DNA of 64,000 nt, taken from NCBI RefSeq assembly GCF_965204195.1, contig NZ_OZ241975.1:1-64000 (forward strand), read 5' to 3'. This stretch comes from Poriferisodalis sp965204195 (GTDB taxonomy: Bacteria > Actinomycetota > Acidimicrobiia > Acidimicrobiales > Poriferisodalaceae). Each line of letters begins with the position of its first letter. Within the stretch, counting starts at the first letter, position 1. Of this stretch, positions 39,001-39,991 are shown one piece after another. Position numbers and translations under genes: made by a program. The notes beneath the pieces are model-generated. The model was not told the origin of the DNA. It ran no database searches and saw only the letters and a list, made by a program, of their open reading frames with translations.

Positions 39001-39136
39001 TGGGGGTGACGGTCATCGAGGCCGCGGCGGGCGTCGATGCCGCGGCGGCTGTCGCTGCCCCCGGGAGAACGGGAAGCCCGGCGACCACCAGCACCGCGGC
39101 CAGGAACGCGGCGCACGGGGCCTTGATCACCCGCAT
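3059..39136 (-). CDS. Giant secreted repeat protein (about 12,025 aa), putative calcium-dependent adhesin
   Basis: One open frame of 36 kb, about 1.2 MDa. It begins with a Sec-type signal peptide (APCAAFLAAVLVVAGLPVLP), with AAGG four nt before ATG 39136 (or GTG 39139). Approximate N-to-C order: a beta domain, then repeated cadherin-like plus Fn3 pairs (38.7-33.4 kb). A Calx-beta domain and Cys-pair beta modules alternating with Fn3 follow (33.4-29.8 kb). An Ig-like YFEDPDGDPLTF segment (about 29.5 kb) and Calx-beta repeats (29.2-24.2 kb) come next. Fn3/cadherin-like/Cys modules occupy 24.2-18.7 kb. Calx-beta, paired beta domains and the 3,357-bp array cover 18.7-5.3 kb, then Fn3, two beta domains, two cadherin-like domains, a Pro/Gln/Glu linker and a final Fn3. 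About 20 acidic DETF-type Calx-beta motifs suggest calcium binding. No catalytic domain, LPxTG or membrane anchor is seen. Cell-surface adhesion or matrix is inferred. Confidence 0.9.
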   Translation of the reverse strand: MRVIKAPCAAFLAAVLVVAGLPVLPGAATAAAASTPAAASMTVTPTSLAVVEGGAKGTYTVVMDQAPTGDVTISATSGADTKATVLPATHTFTTANWDIPQTFTVTGVEAGASTISHAVTASAAPTYPTDLDIDSVAVTVVQPNDTSLSALSVTSPDGVAHPLTPSFDPSTLEYQILVPIAAPGVRIAATALNPSASVEVSYFGGKYPSGELLTIPSTHGRQEIYAFVSVTAANGDKTSYTIKADRPATVVRDPAVDRGEDSLALTWKGPNFASTNFGNDVHYRVRWRERTPDGSASWQPNEAPQRVETSSPRYTITGLTALVTYEVEVWARTAAGDGEKVRLVATPGPVSDDSTLSALSVTDQNGEAIAISPSFDAATLRYRGSAPLGVTEVTVTLTTSDKTASVTVDGTTAFSGEPSAPVTLEELKAKTVTVAVAASDGSGSTSYVITLQRPPSAVRNLAATPGVDSLALSWEAPQFAGTDTAGAGYRVRWRQKTADGSAPAKWQPSDAGQNVSGTSHTVTGLTGSVVHEVQVWARNSGGAGVRSRAEATPISGDSTLSAPPSVTDQAGNAIAIDLFAVVDRDGNSVAQDVYRANPENYDVATFRYEGSAALDVTGVKVTATTSDKTATVTVDGEAAASGVASEVKLTAQTKKTITVVVTAAGGGTTSYVITLQRPPSAPRDLAAAPAVGSLALTWKHPTFLGTDLHGAAYRVRWRPKTPDDSAAWQPDDRGQRVSATSTSYTITGLTGSVVHEVQLWASTSGGVSVRAEAEATPISGDSTLSAPPSVTDQAGNAIAIDLFAVVDRDGNSVAQDVYRANPENYDVATFRYEGSAALDVTGVKVTATTSDKTATVTVDGEAAASGVASEVKLTAQTKKTITVVVTAAGGGTTSYVITLQRPPSAPRDLAAAPAVGSLALTWKHPTFLGTDLHGAAYRVRWRPKTPDDSAAWQPDDRGQRVSATSTSYTITGLTGSVVHEVQLWASTSGGVSVRAEAEATPISGDSTLSAPPSVTDQAGNAIAIDLFAVVDRDGNSVAQDVYRANPENYDVATFRYEGSAALDVTGVKVTATTSDKTATVTVDGEAAASGVASEVKLTAQTKKTITVVVTAAGGGTTSYVITLQRPPSAPRDLAAAPAVGSLALTWKHPTFLGTDLHGAAYRVRWRPKTPDDSAAWQPDDRGQRVSATSTSYTITGLTGSVVHEVQLWASTSGGVSVRAEAEATPISGDSTLSAPPSVTDQAGNAIAIDLFAVVDRDGNSVAQDVYRANPENYDVATFRYEGSAALDVTGVKVTATTSDKTATVTVDGEAAASGVASEVKLTAQTKKTITVVVTAAGGGTTSYVITLQRPPSAPRDLAAAPAVGSLALTWKHPTFLGTDLHGAAYRVRWRPKTPDDSAAWQPDDRGQRVSATSTSYTITGLTNAVTYQVQAWAQNSGGVGEKVQVEAAPVSDNATLSVLSVTDQDDAAIAIELASVVETDSTEVAAAAYLANPENYDVATFRYRGSAALDVTGAKVTATTSDNTATVTVDGSAAVSGTPTAPITLTARTEKTIPVVVTAAAGNQTTYTIELHRPPSAVGGLTATPAVDTVALRWTAPAFAGTDTTDEEYRVRWRQKTDDDSASWQPADAGQPVDINDTSYTITGLTSAVTYQVQMWAHNAGGTGETVATETTTLSTDATLSALSVTDQGDDAIPIVLHEVVTDDDTVVPVATYEADPGNYDVATFRYRGSAALDVTGVKVTATTSDKTATVTVDGSTASSGTPTAPVTLTARAAKTITVAVTAAGGGTTTYTIKLERPPSAVRDLAVVAGNSLLTLTWKAPEFVGTDIGDSRYRVRWRQKTDDDSAPWQPDDAGQEVLPTATAITYIADSLTATVTHQVQVWASTPGGDGEAVAVEATPTGTNSYAVADVAVAEGDAAEITVTLDQPAPTGGLTFDVAVSHASPSTAAASDVGAAPATLKVPEYKTSAALTIPTVEDEVDEGDETFEVTVTPATGVTGWAERTAGAGTATVTITEDDTAAVEVAGLHDLPQGTKITYTVRLGSKPTGAVTVTPSDSGAGSVTFSPASHAFGPDDWTTPKTFTLTGTTQGEVAIDHVASGADPTYGSGLSIDRVSLSVTAPTLWSGVLTVGGYGNRVRSVFPLKGCSAGCGDRLDDNSFSVGGVDYVFTGITDYGRGSLDNLGVSIEGRLSVSFDKVPNEALKGYQFCVGARPFALSEARSRLGGLQLWWPGAHLDWADETELGAPLDVQAVAKGEEVLLSIKASCDVGAGESLSTPGAPQGLSVTSGDSELRVDWTAPSGTGVAVTRYGVQHKPSGDARWPNEATAVPLIDGTDAVIKGLDNDVGYDVRVRAYNSAGPGQWTRTVSETPRVIELWSATLTVQGVTEIGCDSDPLVPVSHHCSELLSSSSFTFDGQTYNFELLEYVGGATKVLYLELDRDIPAALGNGFRLCVGVADSYSLSHAHSVPQRQDAPDRQWRTTLGWQAGGRVELSIRSSCQFWSATLTPKTLASGLGCNRASVTAANRCSATATLTDDDFTLAGQTHTIDRIALGSDGALAVRLGSDIPDQLRAYTLWVGDNPFHFSTAKIDPSTPHTATWTGTGLTWTAGLSVRLIMRPSEPLWSGVLTVGGYGNRVASVFPLKGCSAGCGDRLDDNSFSVGGVDYVFTGITDYGRGSLDNLGVSIEGRLSVSFDKVPNEALKGYQFCVGARPFALSEARSRLGGLQLWWPGAHLDWADETELGAPLDVQAVAKGEEVLLSIKASCDVGAGESLSTPGAPQGLSVTSGDSELRVDWTAPSGTGVAVTRYGVQHKPSGDARWPNEATAVPLIDGTDAVIKGLDNDVGYDVRVRAYNSAGPGQWTRTVSETPRVIELWSATLTVGRYNNIYYGCDNSLQGLSSRHCTTTLTSSSFTDGDQTYNIDILRIQKTPGFLLSDLEIDFDRDVSARLAGLNLCVGVTGRTGSYPLSVTRDDNSKRLWVGIGPGWSSGDRVELSIRSSCQFWSATLTPKTLASGLGCSRASITAANRCSATQTLTDDDFTLAGQTHTIDRIALGSDGTLAVRLGSDIPDQLRAYTLWVGDDPFHFSTAKIDPSTPHTATWTGTGLTWTAGRAVALYLQPGPPLLSDVVFPTLTGTREVSLDGFPPGGGRSITAGSSSDAVATVTVSDDQSALTVTPQGHGTATITVTATYRNGHRTISTFEVRVKTAPVVKARITHLRGVLGQTVSPDMTPYFEDPDGDPLTFRAVTVRIDRATFPTPPDGKLLITGISQGSSTIRITASDPDGNTVSQEVALGVDGYVSWTAAKYRVDENGAASALLKIRNEPARFAARIGMTWRPGTATGGGVDYTKGGATYTIGRSYSGAFPIAFTLVDDDLVENDETFTVTLTVPSGHIPGAGFSPGSHTTATVTITDDDAAEAKIAFGTDAASTSAHAVAVEEDVSTGTVSVPITVSHLPAASTTFTVEVLGGTATENTDYAIATKSVTFGPDDTSKTKNLEITITDDEDSERDETIELRIVAADATPDDLGDHYDRDASGSLATVTIGNDDGAVKTFAVSDTAAAAEGADATLTITLSENAPTGGVEFTVTAGYAGSSTAVAADVGSITSPVTVAENTDSLDITIPLVDDPVDEDGETFTVTVAPATGVTGWVAEGTGKDQATVTITDNDTAGVSAGSATSGKVAFNVARSRTRTYPVVLTSKPTADVTVTPVSGTPNNATVSGAMTFTLDNWNIHQHVTVTAHSRPNDLGTALISHSVSSTDPKYPAGMTLPQVEARIDRFPYVTLQNPTVTVTEPDAAATATTPVQAFISRDHQLYPAFALGFSLGAGTTATHHPTTCGPGVDFVFPFSARVSVPARFWGLSPVVNLTICGDDEHEDDEVIVLEVLSQPASYQSAGKQIITITNNDRASMTVTPTSLLAVAGSTAAYTVVMDHRPAGDVTISATSDTTAAATVRPATHTFTPQNWDTAQTFTVTGVAEGTATVSHAVTHTADAIQYPTTLDIDPVAVGVAPPTLWSATLTPATFPGGALACVDGTPEKGCEPGELLTDDVVTVGATDYPIHTIGLRTEGSFAGSLLMRFDTTLSDGNPGRLGDDLEDLVLRIDDRMLALSDATLGGDVVLDDQLVWASTGLTWAADRKVLLSLVTPRWSATLTPRDLDGEAAGCDNASSAAGDECSAAATLTDDDFDLDGKTYAITALRQTPAQGDTPRRLHVRLDPSPPDELNRYSLMVGRTELDVRDARREADGTLVWDDPAVTLAAGGATTLRLVETGPGVRVSRTALTLVGGAGSKATYTLVLNTPPAGDVVITPTSSAVADATVSGALTFTPADWNKPQTVTVTGVSDGAATITHAVTQTADAIQYPVGIHIDDVAAKVLNGYISFESAAYSVRENRRQGALGYRGWLWFALSHAPPSLSYATFAWRDGTATGGGVDYTNGATRFGIAPSVKRSALAFAFVNDDLVEDDETFTVTVTPPTGYELGDHPTATFTIEDDEARSAKIAFGTDAASTSAHAVSVDEDVSAGTVSVPITVNHLPAASTTFTVEVLGGSATEDTDYAIATKSVTFGPDDTSKTQNLEITVTDDDDTEIDETIRLRIVAADSTPDDLGDHYTRHASGSLATVTIDDDDGTPKTFAVSATASAAEGADATLTITLSENAPTGGVAFSVTAGYAGSSTAVAADVGSITSPVTVASGQTTATVTVPLVDDDLDEDGETFTITIAPASGVTGWVVAGESKDEATVTITDDDAAGVTVSQTSVTLTEAAGPTNTATYTLVLDSQPTHDVEVAISSGDTGAATVAPASHTFTPTNWDEAETFTVTAVSDDDADDESVTISHTATSTDSDYDGASIGSVAVSVDDDDTAGVSVSETSVSVNEAAGPTNTADYTLVLDTRPAGNVVVSATSDDTDKATVAPASVTFTPTNWSTAETFTVTGVAAGTATISHAVTQSEDTGGYPTSTSVESVAVTVNRAPPIPTVTSVTAGAADGAPTLTVVTSNPDPAVWDVAIQIRQSSMAWPARGTSHDLPDGVTRDTDASSAGTDVFAGLVKGTAYAVRAHLVSKGATPAAVAASSAEATATTWDVPGALSAPTVAAGASKLTVEWDAPADAGGTGAAVTGYDVNYKEASAPDRDAVLWEATLTVDQRVTIFGCESFSLLANCDVALDDDEFSLGSVDYTVRGISLNSQSGELQLITDSDFGDLVDYSLVIDGSRFPLNHELRNFSAARWGSSLSWIDGQKVKVSLVRSDPSPAAGWVDAGHSGTATTAEITGLTDGTAYDVRVRARNGISPGSAWAAGQGTPENLAVPVVDSVRVGAAGGGLPFLLVSYSNPDASRYAVVVQVREGSAGWAARGVAGAGVGLGPGRTYVGTGLKKGTTYGVRAHLVVKSTNSVVEASSAETRVVTWDDPGPPTGLDVAGGDSKLVLSWTAPADTGGVSLTGYEVAYKADSAPDRASPGRDPSTGWVDVVPSPATATATIGRLVNGTSYDVRVRAINPVGASSWVASTGVAADRTDASLKSLGVALTDAGGTVVPLTPRRLTLGSRFTARVDDDVTEVRVSATPTAAGATVTIDGTPGAAKVVALGYGDNTVTVVVTALDGTTAKTYTIVAKRAYPVPRVTSAAAGAHSDGTPKATVVTSNPDSAAYTVVVQVKEASASAWPARAAAHSLPAGVSRASSSTADSHVLIGLAKGTAYQVRAHLVTNAATPAVIDDSSSEKAFTAWNVPGAPGGPDTAAWTTTLTVDADGADRGCDNAPGGLDGCADALSSDEFPFAGKTLEVAELYVDGSDRLNLRVNTDGDAPAGLRAAKLRIGGTNGTSYPLTKGPGKLHTWTGGPSWTDDQTVTIELLAPSSTPILTVGHTKLAVGWFAPADPGGQGATVTGYEVQYKQTSAADQAAATPADPATGWVDASHSGTATTVEITGLTNAVGYDVRVRAANAVGNSVWITGSATPADTRPVPVVKWVRAGVYSDGTPKLTFSYSNPDTNVYEVVFQVKKKADAWGARGVDHDLFFFGTGLEKGTEYLVRAHLVVKSGRTVIQASSNEVSVVTWDDPGPPTDLDVTAGDAKLALSWTAPSDVGGPGASLTGYDVAYKTATAPDQTATGGDPSTGWVDAGHTGTGTAAEITGLTAGTAYDVRVRAANAAGQSPWATGSGTVLPVPVVDSVRVGAGVGGLPSLLVSFTNPDASRYAVVLQVRERSAGSEWAARGVAGAGVPVGAGRIYVGTGLDKGTEYVVRAHLVTKSPPQSVVEASSAETKVVTWDDPGPPTGLVVAGGDSKLVLSWEAPADTGGASLAGYEVEYKAGSAPDRASPGRDPATGWVDVVPSPATTAATIGRLVNGTSYDVRVRAANAAGASSWASGSGVPADPSDASLKSLEVTLTDAEGTAVELTPRRPTLGSRFTVRVDDDVTEVKVTAEPTAAGAAVTIDGTSGGSKVVALGYGDNTVTVVVTAVDGTTAKTYTIVAKRAYPLPRVTSAVAGAHSDGTPKATVVTSNPDAAAYDVVVQVKEASAAWPARAAAHSLPSGVSRASSSTADSHVLVGLAKGTAYQVRAHLVTKAATPAVFDDSSSEKAFTAWNVPGAPGGPDTAAWSTTLTVDADGADRGCDNAPGGLDDCADALGSDGFSFGGKTLEVTELYVDAGGNLNLRLKTVGDAPAGLRAAKLRIGGTNGTSYPLSDPGKLHTWTGGPTWTDDQQVTIELLAPSSTPILTVGHTKLAVGWFAPADPGGQGATVTGYEVQYKTTTAADQTATAGDPSTGWVPVSHSGTATTVEITGLTNGTAYDVRVRAANAVGNSVWITGQSTPPNKTFEITSAVSAAEGASASLTVTLSEAAPSSGVAFTVAAGYTSPSTAVAADVGTVPSSVTVSSGQTTATVTVPLVDDDLDEDDETFTITIATAASGWAKEGTGKDTATVTITDNDTAGVTVSKSSVALSSGGTATYTLVLDTKPAGNVVVSATSSAAGKATVSPAARTFTPANWSTAKEFTVTGVADGTATISHAITQSADTGGYPTSTSIGSVAVTVTDKTFEITSTASAAEGANASLTITLGEAAPSSGVAFTVTAGYTSPSTATAADVGSITSPVTVASGQTTATVTVPLTDDDLDEDDETFTITIATSASGWTVKGSGDDKATVTITDDDTAGVTLSTSSVSVTEATGASNTATYTLVLDSKPTGNVAVTISSSDTAAATVAPTTYRFTPTNWNTPKTFTVTAVADGDAEDETVTVSHSATSTDAGYNNISIGSVSVTVDDDEAKTFKITPTVSAAEGASASLTVTLSAAAPAGGVAFTVTAGYAGSSTATAADVGTVPSSVTVNAGQTTATVTVPLVDDDLDEDNETFTITVATSASGWVKEGTGKDTATVTITDDDTAGISVSKSSVAVSAGSTATYTLVLDSKPAGNVTVSATSGAAGKATVTPASFTFTPTNWNTAKPFTVTGVAAGTATVTHAVTQSADTAGYPTSTSIGSVAVTVTAKTFEITSTASAAEGASASLTITLGEAAPSSGVAFTVAAGYTDPSTATAADVGTVPSSVTVSSGETTATVTVPLTDDDLDEDDETFTVTVATSVSGWTVKGSGKDKATVTITDDDTAGVTVSKSAVSVTEASGAGNTAEYTLVLDSEPTADVAVSLRSSDAFAATVAPTSFTFTPANWSTAETFTVTAVSDGDAEDESVTISHTATSRDSDYRGVSIGSVSVTVDDDEARDDASLQGLRVTLADDATNTRLGLTAQGSGGTRFVVEVDEDVSAVKVWATPRVPDASVSIGGQSGTVRQVSLDWGENVVPVVVTAVDGATVKAYTVTVERAYPAVGVAVTAGGHSDGTPKVTVVTTNPDAATYDVVVQVKTASAEWPSSRGTAHSFPSGVSRDTSSTAGSHVLVGFAKATQYLVRAHLVVKSGSTVIENSSPQAAVTTWGDPGAPGGPDAAVWSTTLTVDADGSDRGCDNAPGGLDACGSGLGSDRFSFGGKSLRVTELFVDSGGNLNMRLSTGGNLPQGLRNTKLRIGGAAGASYALSSGFRGLYLWSGGPSWTDDQAVTVELLAPSNSPAVTAAAAKLTVEWLEPADAGGRGATITGYDLAYKTATAADTAATTPGDAATGWVPVTHTGTATTAQITSLTDGTAYDVRVRAVNAVGKSVWVTGSGTPTAATAKTFEITPTASAAEGASASLTITLGEAAPSSGVAFTVAAGYASPSTATAADVGTITSPVTVSSGQTTATVTVPLVDDDLDEDDETFTVTIATTASGWTVKGSGDDKATVTITDDDTAGVTLSTSSVSVTEATGASNTATYTLVLDSKPTGNVAVTISSSDTAAATVAPTTYRFTPTNWNTPKTFTVTAVADGDAEDETVTVSHSATSTDAGYNNISIGSVSVTVDDDEAKTFKITPTVSAAEGASASLTVTLSAAAPAGGVAFTVTAGYAGSSTATAADVGTVPSSVTVNAGQTTATVTVPLVDDDLDEDNETFTITVATSASGWVKEGTGKDTATVTITDDDTAGISVSKSSVAVSAGSTATYTLVLDSKPAGNVTVSATSGAAGKATVTPASFTFTPTNWNTAKPFTVTGVAAGTATVTHAVTQSADTAGYPTSTSIGSVAVTVTAKTFEITSTASAAEGASASLTITLGEAAPSSGVAFTVAAGYTDPSTATAADVGTVPSSVTVSSGETTATVTVPLTDDDLDEDDETFTVTVATSVSGWTVKGSGKDKATVTITDDDTAGVTVSKSAVSVTEASGAGNTAEYTLVLDSEPTADVAVSLRSSDAFAATVAPTSFTFTPANWSTAETFTVTAVSDGDAEDESVTISHTATSRDSDYRGVSIGSVSVTVDDDEARDDASLQGLRVTLADDATNTRLGLTAQGSGGTRFVVEVDEDVSAVKVWATPRVPDASVSIGGQSGTVRQVSLDWGENVVPVVVTAVDGATVKAYTVTVERAYPAVGVAVTAGGHSDGTPKVTVVTTNPDAATYDVVVQVKTASAEWPSSRGTAHSFPSGVSRDTSSTAGSHVLVGFAKATQYLVRAHLVVKSGSTVIENSSPQAAVTTWGDPGAPGGPDAAVWSTTLTVDADGSDRGCDNAPGGLDACGSGLGSDRFSFGGKSLRVTELFVDSGGNLNMRLSTGGNLPQGLRNTKLRIGGAAGASYALSSGFRGLYLWSGGPSWTDDQAVTVELLAPSNSPAVTAAAAKLTVEWLEPADAGGRGATITGYDLAYKTATAADTAATTPGDAATGWVPVTHTGTATTAQITSLTDGTAYDVRVRAVNAVGKSVWVTGSGTPTAATAKTFEITPTASAAEGASASLTITLGEAAPSSGVAFTVAAGYASPSTATAADVGTITSPVTVSSGQTTATVTVPLVDDDLDEDDETFTVTIATTASGWTVKGSGDDKATVTITDDDTAGVTLSTSSVSVTEATGASNTATYTLVLDSKPTGNVAVTISSSDTAAATVAPTTYRFTPTNWNTPKTFTVTAVADGDAEDETVTVSHSATSTDAGYNNISIGSVSVTVDDDEAKTFKITPTVSAAEGASASLTVTLSAAAPAGGVAFTVTAGYAGSSTATAADVGTVPSSVTVNAGQTTATVTVPLVDDDLDEDNETFTITVATSASGWVKEGTGKDTATVTITDDDTAGISVSKSSVAVSAGSTATYTLVLDSKPAGNVTVSATSGAAGKATVTPASFTFTPTNWNTAKPFTVTGVAAGTATVTHAVTQSADTAGYPTSTSIGSVAVTVTAKTFEITSTASAAEGASASLTITLGEAAPSSGVAFTVAAGYTDPSTATAADVGTVPSSVTVSSGETTATVTVPLTDDDLDEDDETFTVTVATSVSGWTVKGSGKDKATVTITDDDTAGVTVSKSAVSVTEASGAGNTAEYTLVLDSEPTADVAVSLRSSDAFAATVAPTSFTFTPANWSTAETFTVTAVSDGDAEDESVTISHTATSRDSDYRGVSIGSVSVTVDDDEARDDASLQGLRVTLADDATNTRLGLTAQGSGGTRFVVEVDEDVSAVKVWATPRVPDASVSIGGQSGTVRQVSLDWGENVVPVVVTAVDGATVKAYTVTVERAYPAVGVAVTAGGHSDGTPKVTVVTTNPDAATYDVVVQVKTASAEWPSSRGTAHSFPSGVSRDTSSTAGSHVLVGFAKATQYLVRAHLVVKSGSTVIENSSPQAAVTTWGDPGAPGGPDAAVWSTTLTVDADGSDRGCDNAPGGLDACGSGLGSDRFSFGGKSLRVTELFVDSGGNLNMRLSTGGNLPQGLRNTKLRIGGAAGASYALSSGFRGLYLWSGGPSWTDDQAVTVELLAPSNSPAVTAAAAKLTVEWLEPADAGGRGATITGYDLAYKTATAADTAATTPGDAATGWVPVTHTGTATTAQITSLTDGTAYDVRVRAVNAVGKSVWVTGSGTPTAATAKTFEITPTASAAEGASASLTITLGEAAPSSGVAFTVAAGYASPSTATAADVGTITSPVTVSSGQTTATVTVPLVDDDLDEDDETFTVTIATTASGWTVKGSGDDKATVTITDDDTAGVTLSTSSVSVTEATGASNTATYTLVLDSKPTGNVAVTISSSDTAAATVAPTTYRFTPTNWNTPKTFTVTAVADGDAEDETVTVSHSATSTDAGYNNISIGSVSVTVDDDEAKTFKITPTVSAAEGASASLTVTLSAAAPAGGVAFTVTAGYAGSSTATAADVGTVPSSVTVNAGQTTATVTVPLVDDDLDEDNETFTITVATSASGWVKEGTGKDTATVTITDDDTAGISVSKSSVAVSAGSTATYTLVLDSKPAGNVTVSATSGAAGKATVTPASFTFTPTNWNTAKPFTVTGVAAGTATVTHAVTQSADTAGYPTSTSIGSVAVTVTAKTFEITSTASAAEGASASLTITLGEAAPSSGVAFTVAAGYTDPSTATAADVGTVPSSVTVSSGETTATVTVPLTDDDLDEDDETFTVTVATSVSGWTVKGSDKDKATVTITDDDTAGVTVSKSAVSVTEAAGASNTAEYTLVLDSKPTQNVVVAISSDDAGAATVAPTSFTFTPANWSTTKTFTVTAVSDGDAENESVTVSHSATSSDGDYNSISIDGVSVSVDDDEAKTFKITPTVSAAEGASASLTITLSAAAPTGGVAFTVTAGYTSPSTATAADVGTVPSSVTVNAGQTTATVSVPLVDDDLDENNETFTITVATSASGWTKEGAGKDTATVTITDDDTAGVTVSKSSVSVTEATGASNTATYTLVLDTKPAGNVTVSATSGAAGKATVAPASFTFTPTNWSTAKPFTVTGVAAGTATVSHAVTQSADTAGYPTSTSIGSVAVTVTVVPGAPPADSRPSGWLVVRVEPGDGSLALSWNRPWGPNASYEVNWKSSSAADAAATTPGNPFTGWVEPVKVISGTRNTLYSICCAYTIEGLANGHSYDVRVRPLAYAGETPARWSTGSGTPVAPSPPSSLVLDVARPGGSAVAVVAAGGSVMVTARLDRPALTATEVWFDTSGDGGGARWGPDCAWEHGTADIIPRGETETTVRLCATAAAAGRTMTVTAGTSDSNGLRLAASAFAVRVLGDSPPTALTLSVDPQDAAAGGTVDITARLDRPSTPGITVNLSIDGVGAAYWGDCLPAGTALGAARLYGGHSLAIPPGGQQATAKLCLRLDVEHLAIGAWTDAPRLTAQDLQLMGPAGLNLRALTVAPADPAQTLPTTAVDISSPSGSFALSVPHDVARITVTAATAYSAAEAKVNGRPVDTATSAADVPLEIGDNVITLEVDAPKAPAPREYTLTVTRGEASTDREPRRVERPRQDQQPQQQQPELPECETDSSPLCGIALTAGTQTVPLSPAFAPGVTIYRATVPAGTATVTLTPTWHSEANVLAGSRWGAATYTRPARIRPSGTPVELALAPDGGPTELWLMATSGGSRTNYRIDITQTAPQPQQQHDPPTQQPQPEPQQPEPAEPEPQQPEPREFVPEQEREPQAQQGDTPPELPGPVSGLQLTAAKKNVTVTWHAPQSGGAPHRYIVHIKPGGGGNGKTHRPQAGKLTTIFRNLEPGTAYEVWVRAQNDAGKGERTHATVTTLPAAQP
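6376..17802 (-). repeat. Tandem array of a 3,357-bp unit, about 3.4 copies
   Basis: Sequence recurs with an exact period of 3,357 bp (1,119 codons, frame-preserving) from about 6376 to 17802. Copies start near 6376, 9733, 13090 and 16447 (partial). The copies look identical in the stretches compared; the first difference found at the right end is one base near 17731. Each unit encodes three Calx-beta domains with companion beta domains, a cadherin-like domain, a degenerate Fn3, a Cys-pair module and an Fn3. Such identity implies recent amplification or ongoing gene conversion. Copy number may be uncertain in an assembly. Confidence 0.9.
18750..23250 (-). repeat. Diverged ~2.56-kb duplication of Fn3/cadherin-like/Cys modules
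   Basis: The segments around 18.75-20.7 kb and 21.3-23.2 kb encode the same module order with many substitutions and small indels. The spacing is about 2,562-2,565 bp, for example 18954 against 21516 and 19143 against 21708. This appears to be an older duplication than the 3,357-bp array. Confidence 0.7.
30500..32776 (-). repeat. Duplicated ~780-bp segment at 1,497-bp spacing
   Basis: Positions 30500-31279 and 31997-32776 are nearly identical; the only difference noticed is GC versus CT near 31229 and 32726. They encode a Cys-pair module (GCSAGCGDRLDDNSF) and an Fn3 domain. The sequence between them is a diverged version of 29.8-30.5 kb, so the larger unit is about 1.5 kb. Confidence 0.8.
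34872..37494 (-). repeat. Tandem array of a 672-bp unit, about 3.9 copies
   Basis: An exact 672-bp (224-codon) period. Each unit encodes one cadherin-like beta-sandwich (STLSAPPSVTDQAGNAIAID...) and one Fn3 domain. Only scattered single-base differences are visible, for example CACAG versus CACCG near 36050. Frame is kept, so copy-number change would lengthen or shorten the giant protein without stopping it. Confidence 0.85.
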
Positions 39137-39170
39137 CACGCCTTACCCGACCGCGTAGTTGGACCGCGAA

Positions 39171-39184
39171 GGGGGGGGGGGGGG
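39171..39184 (-). repeat. Poly-C tract (14 nt) upstream of the giant gene
   Basis: Fourteen consecutive G on the plus strand are C14 on the coding strand, 34 nt upstream of ATG 39136. The giant gene's own frame has a TAA just upstream of its start, so the tract is not part of its coding sequence. It could alter promoter spacing or leader structure. Confidence 0.75.
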
Positions 39185-39679
39185 TCAGCGCTAGCAGGCG
39201 GGCGACCGGCGCTGGGGAACGCCCAGAGCGCGGTGGCGACGTGTGACCCCGCAGCGGTACCGCGAATGAGGCTGTCTCGGCCGAGAATCATGTAGGAGCG
39301 GTCCTGCATGTTCTTGCGCAGCTCCCTCGCATCACGGCACGCCCGCGCAGCCAGCCCCCGAGAGCCGGGTTGGCCCACAGCAGCCCAAAGCGCAACTTTA
39401 CTCGCACCCGCATGATCCCCATATTCGCGTGGCCCTCATTCAGTGACACACGGGTCTCGACCAAGCAGCACAGATATTGCGACACCATCGGCGGGCGATT
39501 GACCGCACTGTGGTCCGAGGAAGCGTCAGTCGGTTCGGGGTGGATTCCCGTCGCCCGTCGGCGCGGATCTGCTCGGCGGCCTCGAGATCTGCCCGCCGCT
39601 GCCGACGCTGGAACCGACTGCCAACCCATGCTTTGTGCCCGTGGCACCACGGCGCGTAACGGCTGGATGGAGGTTGTGG

Positions 39680-39714
39680 CTACAATGAAACTACACTGGG
39701 CACCGATCCGGAGG
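39680..39714 (+). promoter_or_regulatory. Promoter, possible operator repeats and ribosome site of the antitoxin gene
   Basis: A TACAAT -10-like hexamer at 39681-39686 overlaps two direct repeats, CTACAATG (39680-39687) and CTACACTG (39691-39698), spaced 11 bp. Ribbon-helix-helix antitoxins usually autoregulate from such sites. GGAGG at 39710-39714 is 7 nt before ATG 39722. Confidence 0.5.
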
Positions 39715-39721
39715 AATCATC

Positions 39722-39979
39722 ATGGGCGCTGACACCGTCGTGCGAGCCCGCATCGACCCCGATACCAAGGCAAGGGCAGCAAGAGCCCTGCACGCTATGG
39801 GCTTGTCGATTTCGGATGCCATCCGCTTGCTCATGGTGCGCGTCGCTGACGAGCAGCGGCTCCCGTTCGCTGTCCAGGTGCCCACCGCCGCCACCGTCGA
39901 GGCCATGGCCGAGCTGGACGAGGGCAAGGGCAGGCGCTTCGAGAGCACGGAGGATCTGCTGCGCGATCTCGAACTCTGA
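39722..39979 (+). CDS. RelB/DinJ-family antitoxin
   Basis: 85 residues. The first half (VVRARIDPDTKARAARAL, then MGLSISDAIRLLMVRVADE) is the ribbon-helix-helix DNA-binding fold typical of RelB/DinJ. The acidic C-terminal tail (ESTEDLLRDLEL) would wrap and neutralise the toxin. It has a strong ribosome site (GGAGG, 7 nt). The toxin gene follows after 12 nt, so the two are probably one operon that the antitoxin or complex represses through the 39680-39698 repeats. Confidence 0.88.
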   Translation: MGADTVVRARIDPDTKARAARALHAMGLSISDAIRLLMVRVADEQRLPFAVQVPTAATVEAMAELDEGKGRRFESTEDLLRDLEL

Positions 39980-39991
39980 CGAACCTGCGAC

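Larger units (their letters stand above)
39140..39721. other. Intergenic region between giant gene and toxin-antitoxin pair
   Basis: 582 bp with no supported gene. It contains the C14/G14 homopolymer at 39171-39184 and, at the right end, the promoter and ribosome site of the antitoxin gene. A minus-strand frame from 39378 passes through the homopolymer and stops at 39136-39138, overlapping the giant gene's ATG. It has no protein-like features, so I do not call it a gene. Confidence 0.6.

Noticed and set aside
39136..39378. Leader peptide through the poly-C tract, overlapping the giant gene's start (TGATG)
   Set aside because: The overlap is suggestive, but the ORF has no ribosome site or protein-like features, and its start is arbitrary; kept only as a note in the intergenic entry.
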